A DNA stretch of 9,920 bases, from contig DEJH01000081.1 of assembly GCA_002353275.1 (NCBI GenBank), positions 1 through 9,920 on the forward strand. The letters are read 5' to 3'. A program made the position numbers and the translations under genes. Below are positions 1 to 7,392 of this stretch, piece by piece (the first letter of the stretch is position 1; each line of letters starts with the position of its first letter). The notes beneath the pieces were generated by a model that was not told the origin of the DNA, ran no database searches, and saw nothing but the letters and a program-made list of their open reading frames with translations. The DNA is from Caryophanales bacterium UBA2753. Lineage in GTDB: Bacteria > Bacillota_I > Bacilli_A > RFN20 > CAG-826.

Positions 1-8
1 AAAAGTCG

Positions 9-57
9 CTTTAAAATTGGTGCGGATTGGGTCCAAACTCCCTTGAAAATTGGTGCA
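9..57. repeat. Direct repeat pair, possible insertion-sequence end
   Basis: The 15-bp unit CTTTAAAATTGGTGC at 9-23 recurs as CTTGAAAATTGGTGC at 42-56, with one mismatch and a 33-bp offset (about three helical turns). Repeated subterminal sites and a terminal CA (here 56-57) are known for the ends of IS21-family elements. The transposase genes would then lie left of the window, out of view. No transposase sequence is visible here, so the assignment to an element is inference; the repeat itself is plain. Confidence 0.35.
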
Positions 58-145
58 AAATGAAATTTTAGTTATATTTAAAAATATAAATATTTTTATT
101 TATTAAATATGTAATAGAAGGTCAAAATTACCAAAAAAATATAGC

Positions 146-213
146 GGATTTTTATTGTGCGTTTGGTGGATTTTTCTACTATTTAAAATTCACTTGTTTT
201 CTCCACTAAATCC
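146..213. promoter_or_regulatory. Candidate operator upstream of the AbiE pair
   Basis: GGATTTTT occurs at 146-153 and again at 168-175, 22 bp apart (about two helical turns). An inverted arm, TCCACTAAA at 202-210, pairs with TTTGGTGGA at 162-170 (9 pairs, one G-T), and the inverted GGATTT motif reappears at 208-213. The inner arm falls between the candidate -35 and -10 of the next entry. AbiEi proteins are known to bind inverted repeats in their own promoter and repress it, so this is a plausible site for such control. Binding is inferred only. Confidence 0.35.
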
Positions 214-221
214 AATATAAT
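194..221 (+). promoter_or_regulatory. Candidate sigma-70-type promoter of the AbiE operon
   Basis: A perfect TATAAT lies at 216-221, with a weak TTGTTT at 194-199 and a 16-bp spacer. Transcription would start near 228, right beside the GGAGGAG ribosome binding site at 229-235, so the leader would be very short. In DNA this AT-rich a TATAAT can occur by chance, and the -35 box is poor. Confidence 0.35.
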
Positions 222-240
222 TGTATTTGGAGGAGCAAAT

Positions 241-834
241 ATGATAGTCACTACATCGATGTTAAAAGATAGATATAATGAGTATTCCAATCCTTTAGAT
301 AAGATTAAGAGAGATACACAAAAAGGTGTCATTTTTCGTATTACTCGTGGGCTATACGAAACAGATAGAAATGTTGATCCATGTTTACTTGCCTCCTCTA
401 TCCTTTCCCCATCTTATTTAAGTTTTGATTGGGCGCTTTCATTCTATGGATTAATTCCTGAAAGAGTAGTTGCAATAACATCAGCGTCTACAGATATAAG
501 GAAAAATAAGACATTTATTAATGAATTTGGTAGATATGAATTCTTAGATGTACCAAGTAAAGTTTTTCCAAGGGGATTAACTTATCTAGAAAAAGGCAAA
601 TACTCGGTAAAAATAGCCACTAAGGAAAAGGCGATTTGTGATTCTTTAAGCAAATGGAGAGTGGTGAATAATATTTCTGAACTTAAAGAATTATTATTTG
701 AAGATAAAAGAATTGATGAAGATGAATTTTCAACATGTGATTTTAATTCTTTAATCAAAATAGCAGCTTTATATCACAAGAAGAATTTAGATTTATTGAT
801 TAAATTAATTAGGAAGGAATATATACATGAATAA
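241..834 (+). CDS. abiEi: AbiEi-like antitoxin and transcriptional repressor
   Basis: The 197-residue protein looks like the antitoxin of a type IV toxin-antitoxin (abortive infection AbiE) pair. Residues 1-45 fit a small winged helix-turn-helix, ending in the wing-like stretch FRITRGLYE (32-40). Residues 59-83 carry the family core (YLSFDWALSFYGLIPE, then AITSAS), and ATKEKAICD at 126-134 matches the conserved A-x-x-EKA-x-x-D segment. Known AbiEi proteins neutralise AbiEii and repress their own operon through upstream inverted repeats, and a candidate site is present at 146-213. The start at 241 follows a strong GGAGGAG at 229-235. The gene overlaps the toxin gene by 8 bp, which implies coupled translation. 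The protein is at the short end of the family but looks intact. Family assignment is from motifs; the phage-defence role is inferred. Confidence 0.85.
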   Translation: MIVTTSMLKDRYNEYSNPLDKIKRDTQKGVIFRITRGLYETDRNVDPCLLASSILSPSYLSFDWALSFYGLIPERVVAITSASTDIRKNKTFINEFGRYEFLDVPSKVFPRGLTYLEKGKYSVKIATKEKAICDSLSKWRVVNNISELKELLFEDKRIDEDEFSTCDFNSLIKIAALYHKKNLDLLIKLIRKEYIHE

Positions 835-1693
835 CGTTATTAAATTAATGCTTGATAAATATAATCCAAAAAGCAGTAGTGAAAGAGAAAATGCGATTAA
901 GGAAATTATTCAAGAAATTGCGTTAGCGGGATTATCTCGAAGTGGCTTTTTTGATAAAGCAGCATTCTATGGAGGAACATGTTTAAGGATATTCCATGGC
1001 CTTGATAGATTTAGTGAAGATTTAGACTTCGCTTTAATTAAAAAAGATAGTGAATTTAGATTAGATGATTATTTCCCATCTTTAATAAAAGAATTTGCGT
1101 CCTATGGTATTGCTATTGATATAGACAGAAAGAAAAAAGAAGATAAAGATATCCAAAGCGCGTTTATCAAAAGTAATACATTAACACTTATGATGTCGCT
1201 ATATCCAAATGATGAAGAAGCAAAAAAGGTAATACGAAATCAAAAAATCAAAATTAAGTTTGAAATCGATATCGATAATCCTAGTGGAGGAATTACCAAA
1301 TATGAATATCGATTATTACCCGCTCCATATGAAGTACAAGTTTTTGATGAATCAACTTTATTTGCAGGTAAGATTCACGCGATTTTATGTAGGAATTATA
1401 TGAATAACGTAAAAGGAAGAGATTACTATGATTATCTTTTCTACATTGGCAAAGAGAGCAAGTTTAATATCAAGTATTTAGAAAACAAACTTAAAAATAC
1501 TGGCGGGATAATAAAGGATGATGAAACTCTAACTTTAAACAAAGTTAGGGAACTATTAAAAACAAAATTTGAATCCACTAATTATGAATTAGCAAAAGCA
1601 GATGTCTATAACTTTATTAATAATAAAGACAGTTTAAATGTCTGGGGAAAAGAATTATTTATATCAACATTAGAAAAACTAAAAGATAAATAG
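827..1693 (+). CDS. abiEii: AbiEii-like nucleotidyltransferase toxin
   Basis: This 288-residue protein is the expected toxin partner. It has the DNA polymerase beta-type nucleotidyltransferase signature: GGTCLR at 49-54 followed by RFSEDLDF at 61-68, supplying the D-x-D metal ligands (D65, D67). A further acidic strand KIKFEID (143-149) could supply the third carboxylate. The family C-terminal motifs KIHAIL (182-187) and KGRDYYDYLF (196-205) are present. Studied AbiEii proteins bind GTP and stop growth when not restrained by AbiEi; some relatives add nucleotides to tRNA. The substrate here is unknown. The start is supported by AGGAAGGA at 811-818, inside the end of the antitoxin gene. The length is typical and all motifs look intact, so an active toxin is likely. 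Confidence 0.88.
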   Translation: MNNVIKLMLDKYNPKSSSERENAIKEIIQEIALAGLSRSGFFDKAAFYGGTCLRIFHGLDRFSEDLDFALIKKDSEFRLDDYFPSLIKEFASYGIAIDIDRKKKEDKDIQSAFIKSNTLTLMMSLYPNDEEAKKVIRNQKIKIKFEIDIDNPSGGITKYEYRLLPAPYEVQVFDESTLFAGKIHAILCRNYMNNVKGRDYYDYLFYIGKESKFNIKYLENKLKNTGGIIKDDETLTLNKVRELLKTKFESTNYELAKADVYNFINNKDSLNVWGKELFISTLEKLKDK

Positions 1694-1753
1694 TTTTTGG
1701 ATATTTTTTTCGCACCTCCTACTGTAACTGAAATATTTTTGATATGAAAAATA

Positions 1754-1792
1754 GGTTATGTTTACTATAATTAACATAACTATAGTTTTTTT
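1754..1792. promoter_or_regulatory. Inverted repeat with TATAAT in its loop, ahead of the AAA+ gene
   Basis: GGTTATGTT (1754-1762) pairs with AACATAACT (1773-1781): nine pairs, the outermost a G-T, around a 10-base loop. The loop contains a perfect TATAAT at 1766-1771. The next palindrome AACTATAGTT (1778-1787) overlaps it, and seven T residues follow at 1786-1792. It could be an operator over the -10 box of the downstream gene, or a weak terminator for the AbiE operon. The terminator reading is weakened by low GC and a 4-base gap before the T-run. No good -35 box is placed: TTGATA at 1739-1744 is 21 bp away. Confidence 0.35.
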
Positions 1793-1806
1793 GGAGGCTA
1801 ATACCG

Positions 1807-3867
1807 ATGGAAGAAAAAAACACCGAAGTTAACGAAGAAAGTTTTGAAAATGAAAAAGTTAACGAAGAACCAGTTAAAGAAGAGAAACAAGAAGAAGCTT
1901 CTCAACAAGTAGAGCAACCTGAAGAAACCGCGAAACCAAAAAGAAAATTATTTCAATTACCAAAATTATTTAAGAACAAAGTTTTAGTATTTGTCCTTAT
2001 TTCAGTTTTGACTCTTATTGGTGGAGTAATCTTGTTCTTAATTGATGACTCTAACGCATTTAGAGGAAAATTAGGAATTAAAGATGCGGATGTTGCCTGG
2101 TTAAGAAAGATCTTCAATTTTGACGTATCAATTATTACTTGGTTATTATTCGCTATTATTACAGGAGCAATCTTCTTTACTGTCTTTACAATCTTCTTTA
2201 GAAAATCAATCAAAGAAGGAGTGGAGAATAAAAGAAAGAAGAAAACCGGACAAAGCTTCTCTGAAAAAGGAAGCAAGATCTATGATGTTGTTTACTGGAT
2301 TATATTCGCAGTTGTTATTGGAGCAATAGTCGCCGGTATTGCGATGATGTTTGCTTCTGCTGGAGACGGCTTTGCTCAAAGATTTAATGCTTATGGTGCA
2401 GGTGGCTTTGGAACAGCGTTATTAAGCTTCTTAGGCACATTTGGTTTATTACTCTTAGGTGTTGCTATTATTCCATTAGGTGTTCTTGCCTTATATTTAT
2501 TATATAAACTCATTGTCTTATTATTTGGTGGAGTTGCAGGTGGTATCGCTAAAAGCGTGATGGCCTCTTCTAACTTCCAAGAAACATACGCTGCTGCGCA
2601 AGCTGCATCTAGTAAGATTAGAAGTGAAATGAAAGACACTGGCCTTAATGGAGGTAATGGTGGTTCCGGAAGTGGACCAACAAGTAAACTAGGTCAATCT
2701 AGCTATGAGGGTATTCTTTTCCCAGCTCTTGATGCAATCGATCAAAAATACGCTGCGCTAGAAGCTCAAGAAGCTCCTGAACTTATTGAGGTTGAAGTTG
2801 AAGAAATTAAACAACCAGAAGAAAAGAAACCTGTCATCAATAAGAAACAAGATTTATCTACATTAGTAGATGAGTTCCAACAATTCTTAGTTGCGGATGA
2901 AAAATTATATTACTCCAAAAATGTTTTAAGAACATTTATTGCAGGTATGGCAGCCTCAAGACTCCTCTTATTAGAAGGTCTTTCTGGTACTGGTAAATCC
3001 TGTTTACCACGTAAGTTCCGTGACTTCACTGAAGGTAAAGCGACCTTCTTACAAGTTCAAGCGACTTGGAGAGATAGAACCGATATTATCGGTTACTTCT
3101 CTGATTTAACTGGATATTATAAAGAAACTGAATTATTAAAGAGTATTTATGACTCCTTATATAATCCAGACGAAATTAATTTAATTGTTCTCGATGAAAT
3201 GAACATCTCACGTGCTGAGTATTATTTCGCTGACTTCTTATCTATTTACGAATATCCAAGTAGTGATTGGAAAGTACAACTCATGCAAGTGAGTAAAGGA
3301 ATGCAATTACCAAAGAAAATTGATGGTGGTGCGATTCAAATCCCAACCAACGTTTGGTTTGTTGGCACTATTAACGTTGATGACTCAACATTCACTGTTA
3401 CTGATAAGGTTTACGATAGAGCGATTGTTATCAACTTCAACGCAATTAATGAACCATTTGAAGTTGATTACAAGAGAAAACTTGAACCATTTGGATATGA
3501 AGCTCTTAATGAATTCTTCGAGAGCTGTCAATCTAATCCAAGACTTGGCTTAAATAAAGATGACAGACATAACTTGTTCGAATTACTTTCATTCTTAGAT
3601 GAAACATTCGAAATTAAAGTTGGTAACCGTATCTTTAACCAAATCGACAACTTCGTCCCTGTTTTCGTTGGATTACATGGTGATAAGTTTGACGCGATTG
3701 ATATGATGGTCTCTGCTAAGATCTTTAGAAAGTTAGATCTTGTCTTCATGATGGATATGGCGGATTCCCTCATCAAACTTCAAAGATTCTTAAACGCTCA
3801 CTTTGGTAAGGGTAAACTTCCAAAATGTGAAGCGAAGATCAACTCCTTATTAAGAAAATATCAATAA
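1807..3867 (+). CDS. Membrane-anchored McrB-like AAA+ ATPase
   Basis: The 686-residue protein has three parts. Residues 1-45 are a Glu-rich, probably disordered tail ending in KPKRK. Hydrophobic segments at about 58-79, 107-131, 159-183 and 203-246 suggest four membrane passes. Basic stretches before the first and after the second place both the N-terminus and the ATPase in the cytosol. A Gly/Ser linker (281-294) and an acidic helical stretch lead to the AAA+ domain. There, GLSGTGKS (391-398) is Walker A, LIVLDEMN (459-466) Walker B, GTINVDDST (520-528) the sensor-1 region, and KVYDRA (534-539) carries a likely arginine finger. The pattern DEMN followed by EYYFADFLS is typical of McrB-type motor subunits. 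Classical McrB has a DNA-binding N-terminus; here membrane helices take that place. GGAGG at 1793-1797 supports the start. The next gene, 53 bp on, is the likely partner. The ATPase family is clear; the function is unknown. Confidence 0.8.
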   Translation: MEEKNTEVNEESFENEKVNEEPVKEEKQEEASQQVEQPEETAKPKRKLFQLPKLFKNKVLVFVLISVLTLIGGVILFLIDDSNAFRGKLGIKDADVAWLRKIFNFDVSIITWLLFAIITGAIFFTVFTIFFRKSIKEGVENKRKKKTGQSFSEKGSKIYDVVYWIIFAVVIGAIVAGIAMMFASAGDGFAQRFNAYGAGGFGTALLSFLGTFGLLLLGVAIIPLGVLALYLLYKLIVLLFGGVAGGIAKSVMASSNFQETYAAAQAASSKIRSEMKDTGLNGGNGGSGSGPTSKLGQSSYEGILFPALDAIDQKYAALEAQEAPELIEVEVEEIKQPEEKKPVINKKQDLSTLVDEFQQFLVADEKLYYSKNVLRTFIAGMAASRLLLLEGLSGTGKSCLPRKFRDFTEGKATFLQVQATWRDRTDIIGYFSDLTGYYKETELLKSIYDSLYNPDEINLIVLDEMNISRAEYYFADFLSIYEYPSSDWKVQLMQVSKGMQLPKKIDGGAIQIPTNVWFVGTINVDDSTFTVTDKVYDRAIVINFNAINEPFEVDYKRKLEPFGYEALNEFFESCQSNPRLGLNKDDRHNLFELLSFLDETFEIKVGNRIFNQIDNFVPVFVGLHGDKFDAIDMMVSAKIFRKLDLVFMMDMADSLIKLQRFLNAHFGKGKLPKCEAKINSLLRKYQ

Positions 3868-3920
3868 TATATACATATATATAGATATATTAATAAGAAT
3901 ATATATAGTAAGGACGTTAT

Positions 3921-5456
3921 ATGCCTTATACTGATAAAAACGTTAACGACTTTTTAAGAATATTCCTAACTAGCATCAAAAGTGAGTTACCGGGTAACTC
4001 CTTTAGGTTCAGTGATTTTGAGGCTGCTTATAATAAGAGCCTCATTTCGACATATAAGCCAGAACAGCACCTTGAAAACGAAAATGAAGATTTATCTTGG
4101 ATTGATGATTTTAAGGACACAATCTTTTATATCTGTAAAGTTGTTAATGATCCAAGAGCGACAATTACTTCTTATAAAGAAGCGGTACGTGTTGAGAAAA
4201 TCGTTCGTATTGATAGTAATGACGTTATGTATTCTTCTCAACAAACTCCTTTTTGGTATCGAGACGGTAATGGAAATATCGTTCCTAAGATGTTCTCTAC
4301 ATCTATTAACGAAAGAGACATCTGTATTTATGAAAACAAATTCGTTGTTTACACGATTGATTTAATGCTTGATTATGTTGAGCAAACCATTTTCCGTATT
4401 AGAAAGAAAATTAGAAACCTTTCTCAGCAATTCTCTAAAGAGTCTTTCTCATTAACTGATGTTGAAATCATTACCGATTTAGCGGAATTCAAAACCTTTA
4501 AACAAGTTGACTCTAAAAGAAAACCAAAGATTACAAGAGTGCCTCTTTTAACAAGTAATAAATCTGATGTTGCTAAAAACTTAGAAGCATTAGAAATGCT
4601 TAGAAAAGATCTTTTAAGAATTACTTTTACTCCTTTCTATAATACGATTAAGAAGAGTAGAGGTATCGCGAATGGTTTAGTGTATCCAACTAACTTATTA
4701 TTAGGAGAACGTAGTTACTCTAAGATATATGATTTCTATCTTAGATTCTTACTCTTAAGAGTGGCTCCTAGATATAAGGCCCCTATATATCGTCCATGGT
4801 ATAACGACTATGTCGCTTTAACTTTGTTAATGACCTTAAAAGAATTAGGCTTTACATTCAATCAAAATAGAATCATGTTCACTGATGTGCATCACCTCAT
4901 ATTACGAAACTACAAATGTGAGAAAGATGGCATTAAGGTGCATATTGATATGCACGATAATATGATTGATCTCACATTTACAGTTATGTATATCGAAGGT
5001 AAATTCCATAAGATCAATAACCTCGCTAAAAAGAGAGAAAATCGTATCTGTCTTTTAATGGTGCCTAACCCAAAGAGTAAGGATGAAGTTGAAGTAAGAA
5101 AGCTATATTCTTCTTTGATTTCAAAAAAAGTTGAAGATGAAGGATACACGAATGCATTTATTGTGTCTCCTCATGATGAATTCAATATCCCAAATGCGGT
5201 TATTGTTACTCCGTTCACAAGTAACGTAGATTTAAGCTTAAAGAACGTTATTCAATCATCTCTCATCTTTGTTGAAGGTGATAGTAAGATGTACTCTAAG
5301 ATTTGCCCAGTATGTGGTAGAAGAACAGATGGTGAGTGGGATGATGGAAACTGCCATTGTTACGAATGTAACTCAGTGTGGACCACTTTTATCTCAGGAG
5401 ATAATCATAAATATCAAAACACAGTCTGGATTAAGGCGATAAAAAGAAGTGGGTAA
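3921..5456 (+). CDS. DUF2357/McrC-like partner protein with C-terminal zinc ribbon
   Basis: The 511-residue protein has no signal peptide or membrane helix. Residues 130-152 (ERDICIYENKFVVYTID and on), with SYSKIYDFYLRFL (265-277) and YNDYVALTLLMTLKELGF (294-311), resemble the ordered blocks of DUF2357/McrC proteins: an E-N-[KR]-F helix, then a helical Y-x-x-[IL]-Y block, then a Y-x-x-[WYV] helix. In that family a PD-(D/E)xK nuclease normally follows, with a DAK-type motif. Here the equivalent region (about 335-380) reads HIDMHDNMIDLTFTV with no DAK or E-x-K that I can recognise, so nuclease activity is doubtful. The C-terminus has CPVC (462-465) and CHCYEC (478-483), a likely Cys4 zinc ribbon (C462, C465, C480, C483). 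AAGGA at 3910-3914 sets the start. McrC-like proteins stimulate McrB ATPase rings, so this is probably the regulator of the preceding gene. The family call is from pattern only. Confidence 0.6.
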   Translation: MPYTDKNVNDFLRIFLTSIKSELPGNSFRFSDFEAAYNKSLISTYKPEQHLENENEDLSWIDDFKDTIFYICKVVNDPRATITSYKEAVRVEKIVRIDSNDVMYSSQQTPFWYRDGNGNIVPKMFSTSINERDICIYENKFVVYTIDLMLDYVEQTIFRIRKKIRNLSQQFSKESFSLTDVEIITDLAEFKTFKQVDSKRKPKITRVPLLTSNKSDVAKNLEALEMLRKDLLRITFTPFYNTIKKSRGIANGLVYPTNLLLGERSYSKIYDFYLRFLLLRVAPRYKAPIYRPWYNDYVALTLLMTLKELGFTFNQNRIMFTDVHHLILRNYKCEKDGIKVHIDMHDNMIDLTFTVMYIEGKFHKINNLAKKRENRICLLMVPNPKSKDEVEVRKLYSSLISKKVEDEGYTNAFIVSPHDEFNIPNAVIVTPFTSNVDLSLKNVIQSSLIFVEGDSKMYSKICPVCGRRTDGEWDDGNCHCYECNSVWTTFISGDNHKYQNTVWIKAIKRSG

Positions 5457-5468
5457 AAATTAATATAA

Positions 5469-5497
5469 TTGTGTTTATTCAATATTATTAATATAAT
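5469..5497 (+). promoter_or_regulatory. Candidate promoter of the polysaccharide gene cluster
   Basis: TTGTGT at 5469-5474 and a perfect TATAAT at 5492-5497 are separated by 17 bp. Transcription would start near 5504, giving a leader of about 17 bases. No terminator is visible between the preceding stop at 5456 and this point, so read-through from upstream is also possible. The region is very AT-rich; a second TATAAT (5464-5469) overlaps the -35 box. Confidence 0.4.
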
Positions 5498-5520
5498 ATG
5501 AACACTTAAAATTAGACATC

Positions 5521-7392
5521 ATGGCAAAGAAGAAATCATTAAAATATTATTTACATTATTTGTATATCTTATCGGATATCTTATTTATTTTTGCTGTCTC
5601 TTTAATTACATTCTATTCATATTATGGAAGAGACGGATTTGTTAAACACTTAAATCCAATCATGATTTATAGTGCTTCTTTAGCCGCTTTTAGTGTTATT
5701 GCGTTTGCTATAGCAAAGATATATAGGATGTTTACTAGTGAAATTGGGTTATTTGAAATGATCCGTATTTTAACTGTGACATTTATTACCCAAATGGTGG
5801 GATATGTCACTATTGCGGTGGTTCGCGAACTTCCTGAAATTAGATATTTCACATTATCTTTCGTATTAGGACTATCAATGACCACATTGGTCATATGTTT
5901 ATCTAGAGTTTTTATTCGTGTTTTCTTTATTTTAAGAAATATGAGAAAGAAGAAAGAAAAAGTTAGAACTCTTATTATTGGAGCAGGTTCAGCGGGAAAG
6001 ATTGTTATTGATGAATCTCGTAAGAATCCTGATAACCATAATGTTGTTGTTGCCTTTGTTGATGACGATATCAATAAGATTGGTGGAACTTTCGCTAATC
6101 TTCCAGTTAAAGGGCCAATTAATCAAATTAGTACAATTATTGATTATTACAAAATTGAGGAAGTGATTATCGCTATCAGTGAGCTTTCTCATGAAAGATT
6201 ACATGAAATATTATCTTTATTAGACTTATGTCCAGTAAGAGTTAGAAGACTTCCAACATTATCAGAAATGGAAGGACCTAATGATAAGAGAATCATTGAT
6301 GTTGATTTAAACGATATTCTTTCTAGAGACCAAGTTATATTAGATAATCACGAAGTTAATGAAGTATTAAAAGGCAAATCCGTTCTTATTACTGGAGCAG
6401 GTGGATCAATTGGATCTGAACTTACTAGACAAATCTTTAAGACTCATCCTAAAACATTAATTCTTTTCGATATATATGAGAATTCTACATACGATATCCA
6501 AATGGAATTAGTGAAGAAGATGAGAGATGAAGATATCAAAGATATCAATTTAGTAGTCTTAATTGGTTCTACATATAACGAAGTTAGAATGGAACAAATA
6601 TTTAGGAAATATAAACCTGATTTTGTTTATCATGCGGCAGCGTATAAGCATGTCCCTTTAATGGAGGATTCTCCTGCTGAAGCGATTAGAACTAATGTTA
6701 TTGGAACATATAACGTTGCAAAATTATGTGACAAATATCATGTTACTAAAATGGTCTTAGTGTCCACTGATAAAGCAGTTAGACCTACTAACGTTATGGG
6801 TGCTACTAAACGATTTGCGGAAACTATTATTCAATATTACGCTAAACACAGTAAAACAAAATATGCTGCAGTGAGATTTGGTAATGTATTAGGAAGTAAT
6901 GGTTCTGTAGTTCCTCTTTTTAAGAAACAAATTGAAGCTGGTGGACCGGTTACCTTAACTCATAAAGATATCGTTAGATATTTCATGACTATTCCTGAAG
7001 CAGTATCTTTAATTCTTCAATGTGGATTATTTGCTGAAGGTGGAGAGATTTTTATCTTAGATATGGGTCAACCAGTGAAGATCTACCATTTAGCGGAACG
7101 TCTTATTCGTCAAGCTGGGTATGTCCCTGGAAGAGATATTAAGATTATTGAAACTGGATTAAGACCAGGAGAGAAACTATATGAAGAATTGTTATTAGAC
7201 AAATCAATTCAAACTCCTACAAAAAATAAAAAGATTTATATTGAACCAACTGAAATGGTGAATGAAAAAGTATTAGAAGATGTCGAAAAAGCATCTGCTG
7301 CATTTGGTTTAGAAGAAACCACTAATGATGTTAAGAAATTATTAGAATCACTAATTTCGACATATAAGAGCGTAGATAACAATGGCAAATAA
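5521..7392 (+). CDS. Membrane UDP-sugar 4,6-dehydratase, FlaA1/CapD/PglF family
   Basis: The 623-residue protein matches the long membrane form of this family, which converts UDP-GlcNAc to a 4-keto-6-deoxy sugar, the first step to many amino-deoxy sugars of capsules and glycans. Four hydrophobic segments (about 13-33, 46-68, 82-101, 112-138) precede a first Rossmann fold (GAGSAGK, 154-160). The catalytic SDR domain follows, with NAD(P) loop TGAGGSIGSE (291-300), HAAAYKHVPLME (371-382), STDKAVRP (415-422) and MGATK (426-430). Met replacing the usual SDR Tyr, next to T-D-K, is typical of this dehydratase group. Motif GLRPGEKLYEEL (546-557) is the family C-terminal block. No Shine-Dalgarno sequence precedes 5521, but the frame is closed by TAA at 5494-5496 with no other start codon between, so this start is secure. 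Exact product and stereochemistry cannot be read from sequence. Confidence 0.92.
   Translation: MAKKKSLKYYLHYLYILSDILFIFAVSLITFYSYYGRDGFVKHLNPIMIYSASLAAFSVIAFAIAKIYRMFTSEIGLFEMIRILTVTFITQMVGYVTIAVVRELPEIRYFTLSFVLGLSMTTLVICLSRVFIRVFFILRNMRKKKEKVRTLIIGAGSAGKIVIDESRKNPDNHNVVVAFVDDDINKIGGTFANLPVKGPINQISTIIDYYKIEEVIIAISELSHERLHEILSLLDLCPVRVRRLPTLSEMEGPNDKRIIDVDLNDILSRDQVILDNHEVNEVLKGKSVLITGAGGSIGSELTRQIFKTHPKTLILFDIYENSTYDIQMELVKKMRDEDIKDINLVVLIGSTYNEVRMEQIFRKYKPDFVYHAAAYKHVPLMEDSPAEAIRTNVIGTYNVAKLCDKYHVTKMVLVSTDKAVRPTNVMGATKRFAETIIQYYAKHSKTKYAAVRFGNVLGSNGSVVPLFKKQIEAGGPVTLTHKDIVRYFMTIPEAVSLILQCGLFAEGGEIFILDMGQPVKIYHLAERLIRQAGYVPGRDIKIIETGLRPGEKLYEELLLDKSIQTPTKNKKIYIEPTEMVNEKVLEDVEKASAAFGLEETTNDVKKLLESLISTYKSVDNNGK

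Noticed and set aside
1..240. CRISPR-like repeat array at the left edge
   Set aside because: Only two copies of a 15-bp unit are present, with 18 bases between them; there is no array and no cas gene in view.
1700..1712. T-run after the AbiEii stop codon as a terminator
   Set aside because: No GC-containing hairpin precedes the Ts.
1713..1720. CACCTCCT, identical to the anti-Shine-Dalgarno core of 16S rRNA, could mask the GGAGG at 1793-1797
   Set aside because: Only the 5-base CCTCC/GGAGG match is continuous, and the candidate promoter at 1766-1771 would leave the element outside the transcript.
1953..2276. Minus-strand open frame of 107 codons inside the ATPase gene, and similar minus-strand frames elsewhere
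   Set aside because: They are fully covered by well-supported + strand genes, lack family motifs and look like codon-bias shadows.
3868..3908. Alternating TATA-rich stretch between the ATPase and its partner gene, possibly a structured or regulatory repeat
   Set aside because: It is low-complexity AT sequence with no clear hairpin or promoter spacing; such tracts are expected by chance in this genome.
5478..5502. AT-only hairpin (ATATTAT/ATAATAT) as a terminator after the zinc-ribbon gene
   Set aside because: The stem is very weak, no T-run follows, and it overlaps a better promoter candidate.
4041..7368. A near-identical 18-base string (17 of 18) at 4041-4058 and 7351-7368
   Set aside because: Both copies lie in coding sequence and both encode LISTYK within unrelated proteins. 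Biased codon use makes a chance match likely.
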